Assembly (NCBI GenBank): GCA_004297065.1
Contig: SCUU01000114.1
Span: 1 to 42,123, forward strand
From: Gallionellaceae bacterium
GTDB taxonomy: Bacteria > Pseudomonadota > Gammaproteobacteria > Burkholderiales > Gallionellaceae
Length of the DNA: 42,123 nucleotides
Direction: 5' to 3'
This document shows, in pieces, positions 42,011 to 42,123 of this stretch; the stretch's first letter is position 1; each line of letters begins with the position of its first letter. The notes below the pieces were generated by a model. It ran no database searches. It was not told the DNA's origin and saw only the letters and a program-made list of their open reading frames with translations. The position numbers and the translations under genes are program-made.

Positions 42011-42123
42011 TCAAGCACCAAGTGCAAATAACGCAGCGTGATGCTGCCTAAAGTCAAAAGCGTCTGGCATAAACAACTCGACCGGACATTTGAAACCGAG
42101 TGACTTGCGTGGACGGGTGTTCA
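42011..42123 (-). mobile_element. IS30-type transposase, C-terminal part, cut at window edge
   Basis: The minus strand encodes 36 residues ending at TGA (42013-42011): NTRPRKSLGFKCPVELFMPD, then AFDFRQHHAALFALGA. The NxRPRKxLGFKxPxE pattern is the C-terminus of IS30-family DDE transposases. The rest lies beyond the window. It is transcribed toward the DUF4062 gene, whose start is 35 bp further on. The inverted repeat of the element was not recognised. Confidence 0.72.

Noticed and set aside
41976-42014. Upstream start MKPPWLFIAKRIQ of the DUF4062 gene
   Set aside because: This part lies in the IS30 end and shows no DUF4062 homology; ATG at 41975 gives the family start.

Overview
The window reads as chromosomal DNA of a chemolithoautotrophic betaproteobacterium, most likely a member of the Nitrosomonadales such as Gallionellaceae. 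This is an inference from gene content and order: a form IA RuBisCO operon with cbbQ and cbbO and a divergent cbbR, an EF-P with Arg32 next to EarP, and the order tyrA-aroA-cmk-rpsA-ihfB-lapA-lapB-pyrF-rfaE1-hldD. No rRNA or tRNA gene and no CRISPR array was found.

Layout. 1-6616: the CO2-fixation locus, cbbL-cbbS-cbbQ-cbbO on the minus strand and cbbR on the plus strand, with a 134-bp tandem repeat after cbbO. 6751-7869: an ECF sigma factor, a small membrane protein and a decayed NAD(P)-binding oxidoreductase. 7995-14091: truncated hemoglobin, a SAM methyltransferase, then a translation-related group (mnmC, an RsuA-type pseudouridine synthase, efp, earP). 14375-20591: a DMT exporter, a candidate small transcript, a PsiF-repeat protein, a FapA/DUF342 protein, a cyclic-nucleotide-binding protein, grxD, ibaG, an SPFH lipoprotein with a 58-residue membrane protein, and a Cys-rich protein. 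20801-22700: an aspartate-type aminotransferase followed by a decayed stretch. Here a single integron-type gene cassette with its own attC splits the remnant of an HDOD-domain gene. 23004-28937: a large AsmA-like protein with a very long charged helix, a FliD-like two-gene unit, and a diguanylate cyclase with a c-type heme motif. 29077-39839: the conserved housekeeping cluster for LPS heptose, LapAB, IhfB, S1, Cmk, AroA and TyrA, interrupted by an outer-membrane MipA-like gene. 39842-42123: a repeat-rich accessory tail with an orphan UPF0175 gene, an AT-rich DUF4062 gene and the end of an IS30-type transposase.

The most striking feature is the density of dispersed palindromic repeats. Several families occur between genes, and one or more related palindromes lie in frame inside four protein genes (cbbO, the methyltransferase gene, mnmC, earP). 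A distinct 51-56 bp hairpin (ends ATAACCAGCGACTTG and CTAGTAGT) occurs at least three times in full, each copy lying within or beside another palindrome, and its apical stem changes sequence while keeping its pairing.

The best candidate for something undescribed is the 314-bp cassette at 22163-22476. Its GTTGGGC left end, GCCCAAC right box and an attC stem with an unpaired G are all visible. Removing it at the canonical cut points restores an HDOD reading frame. No integrase lies in the window.
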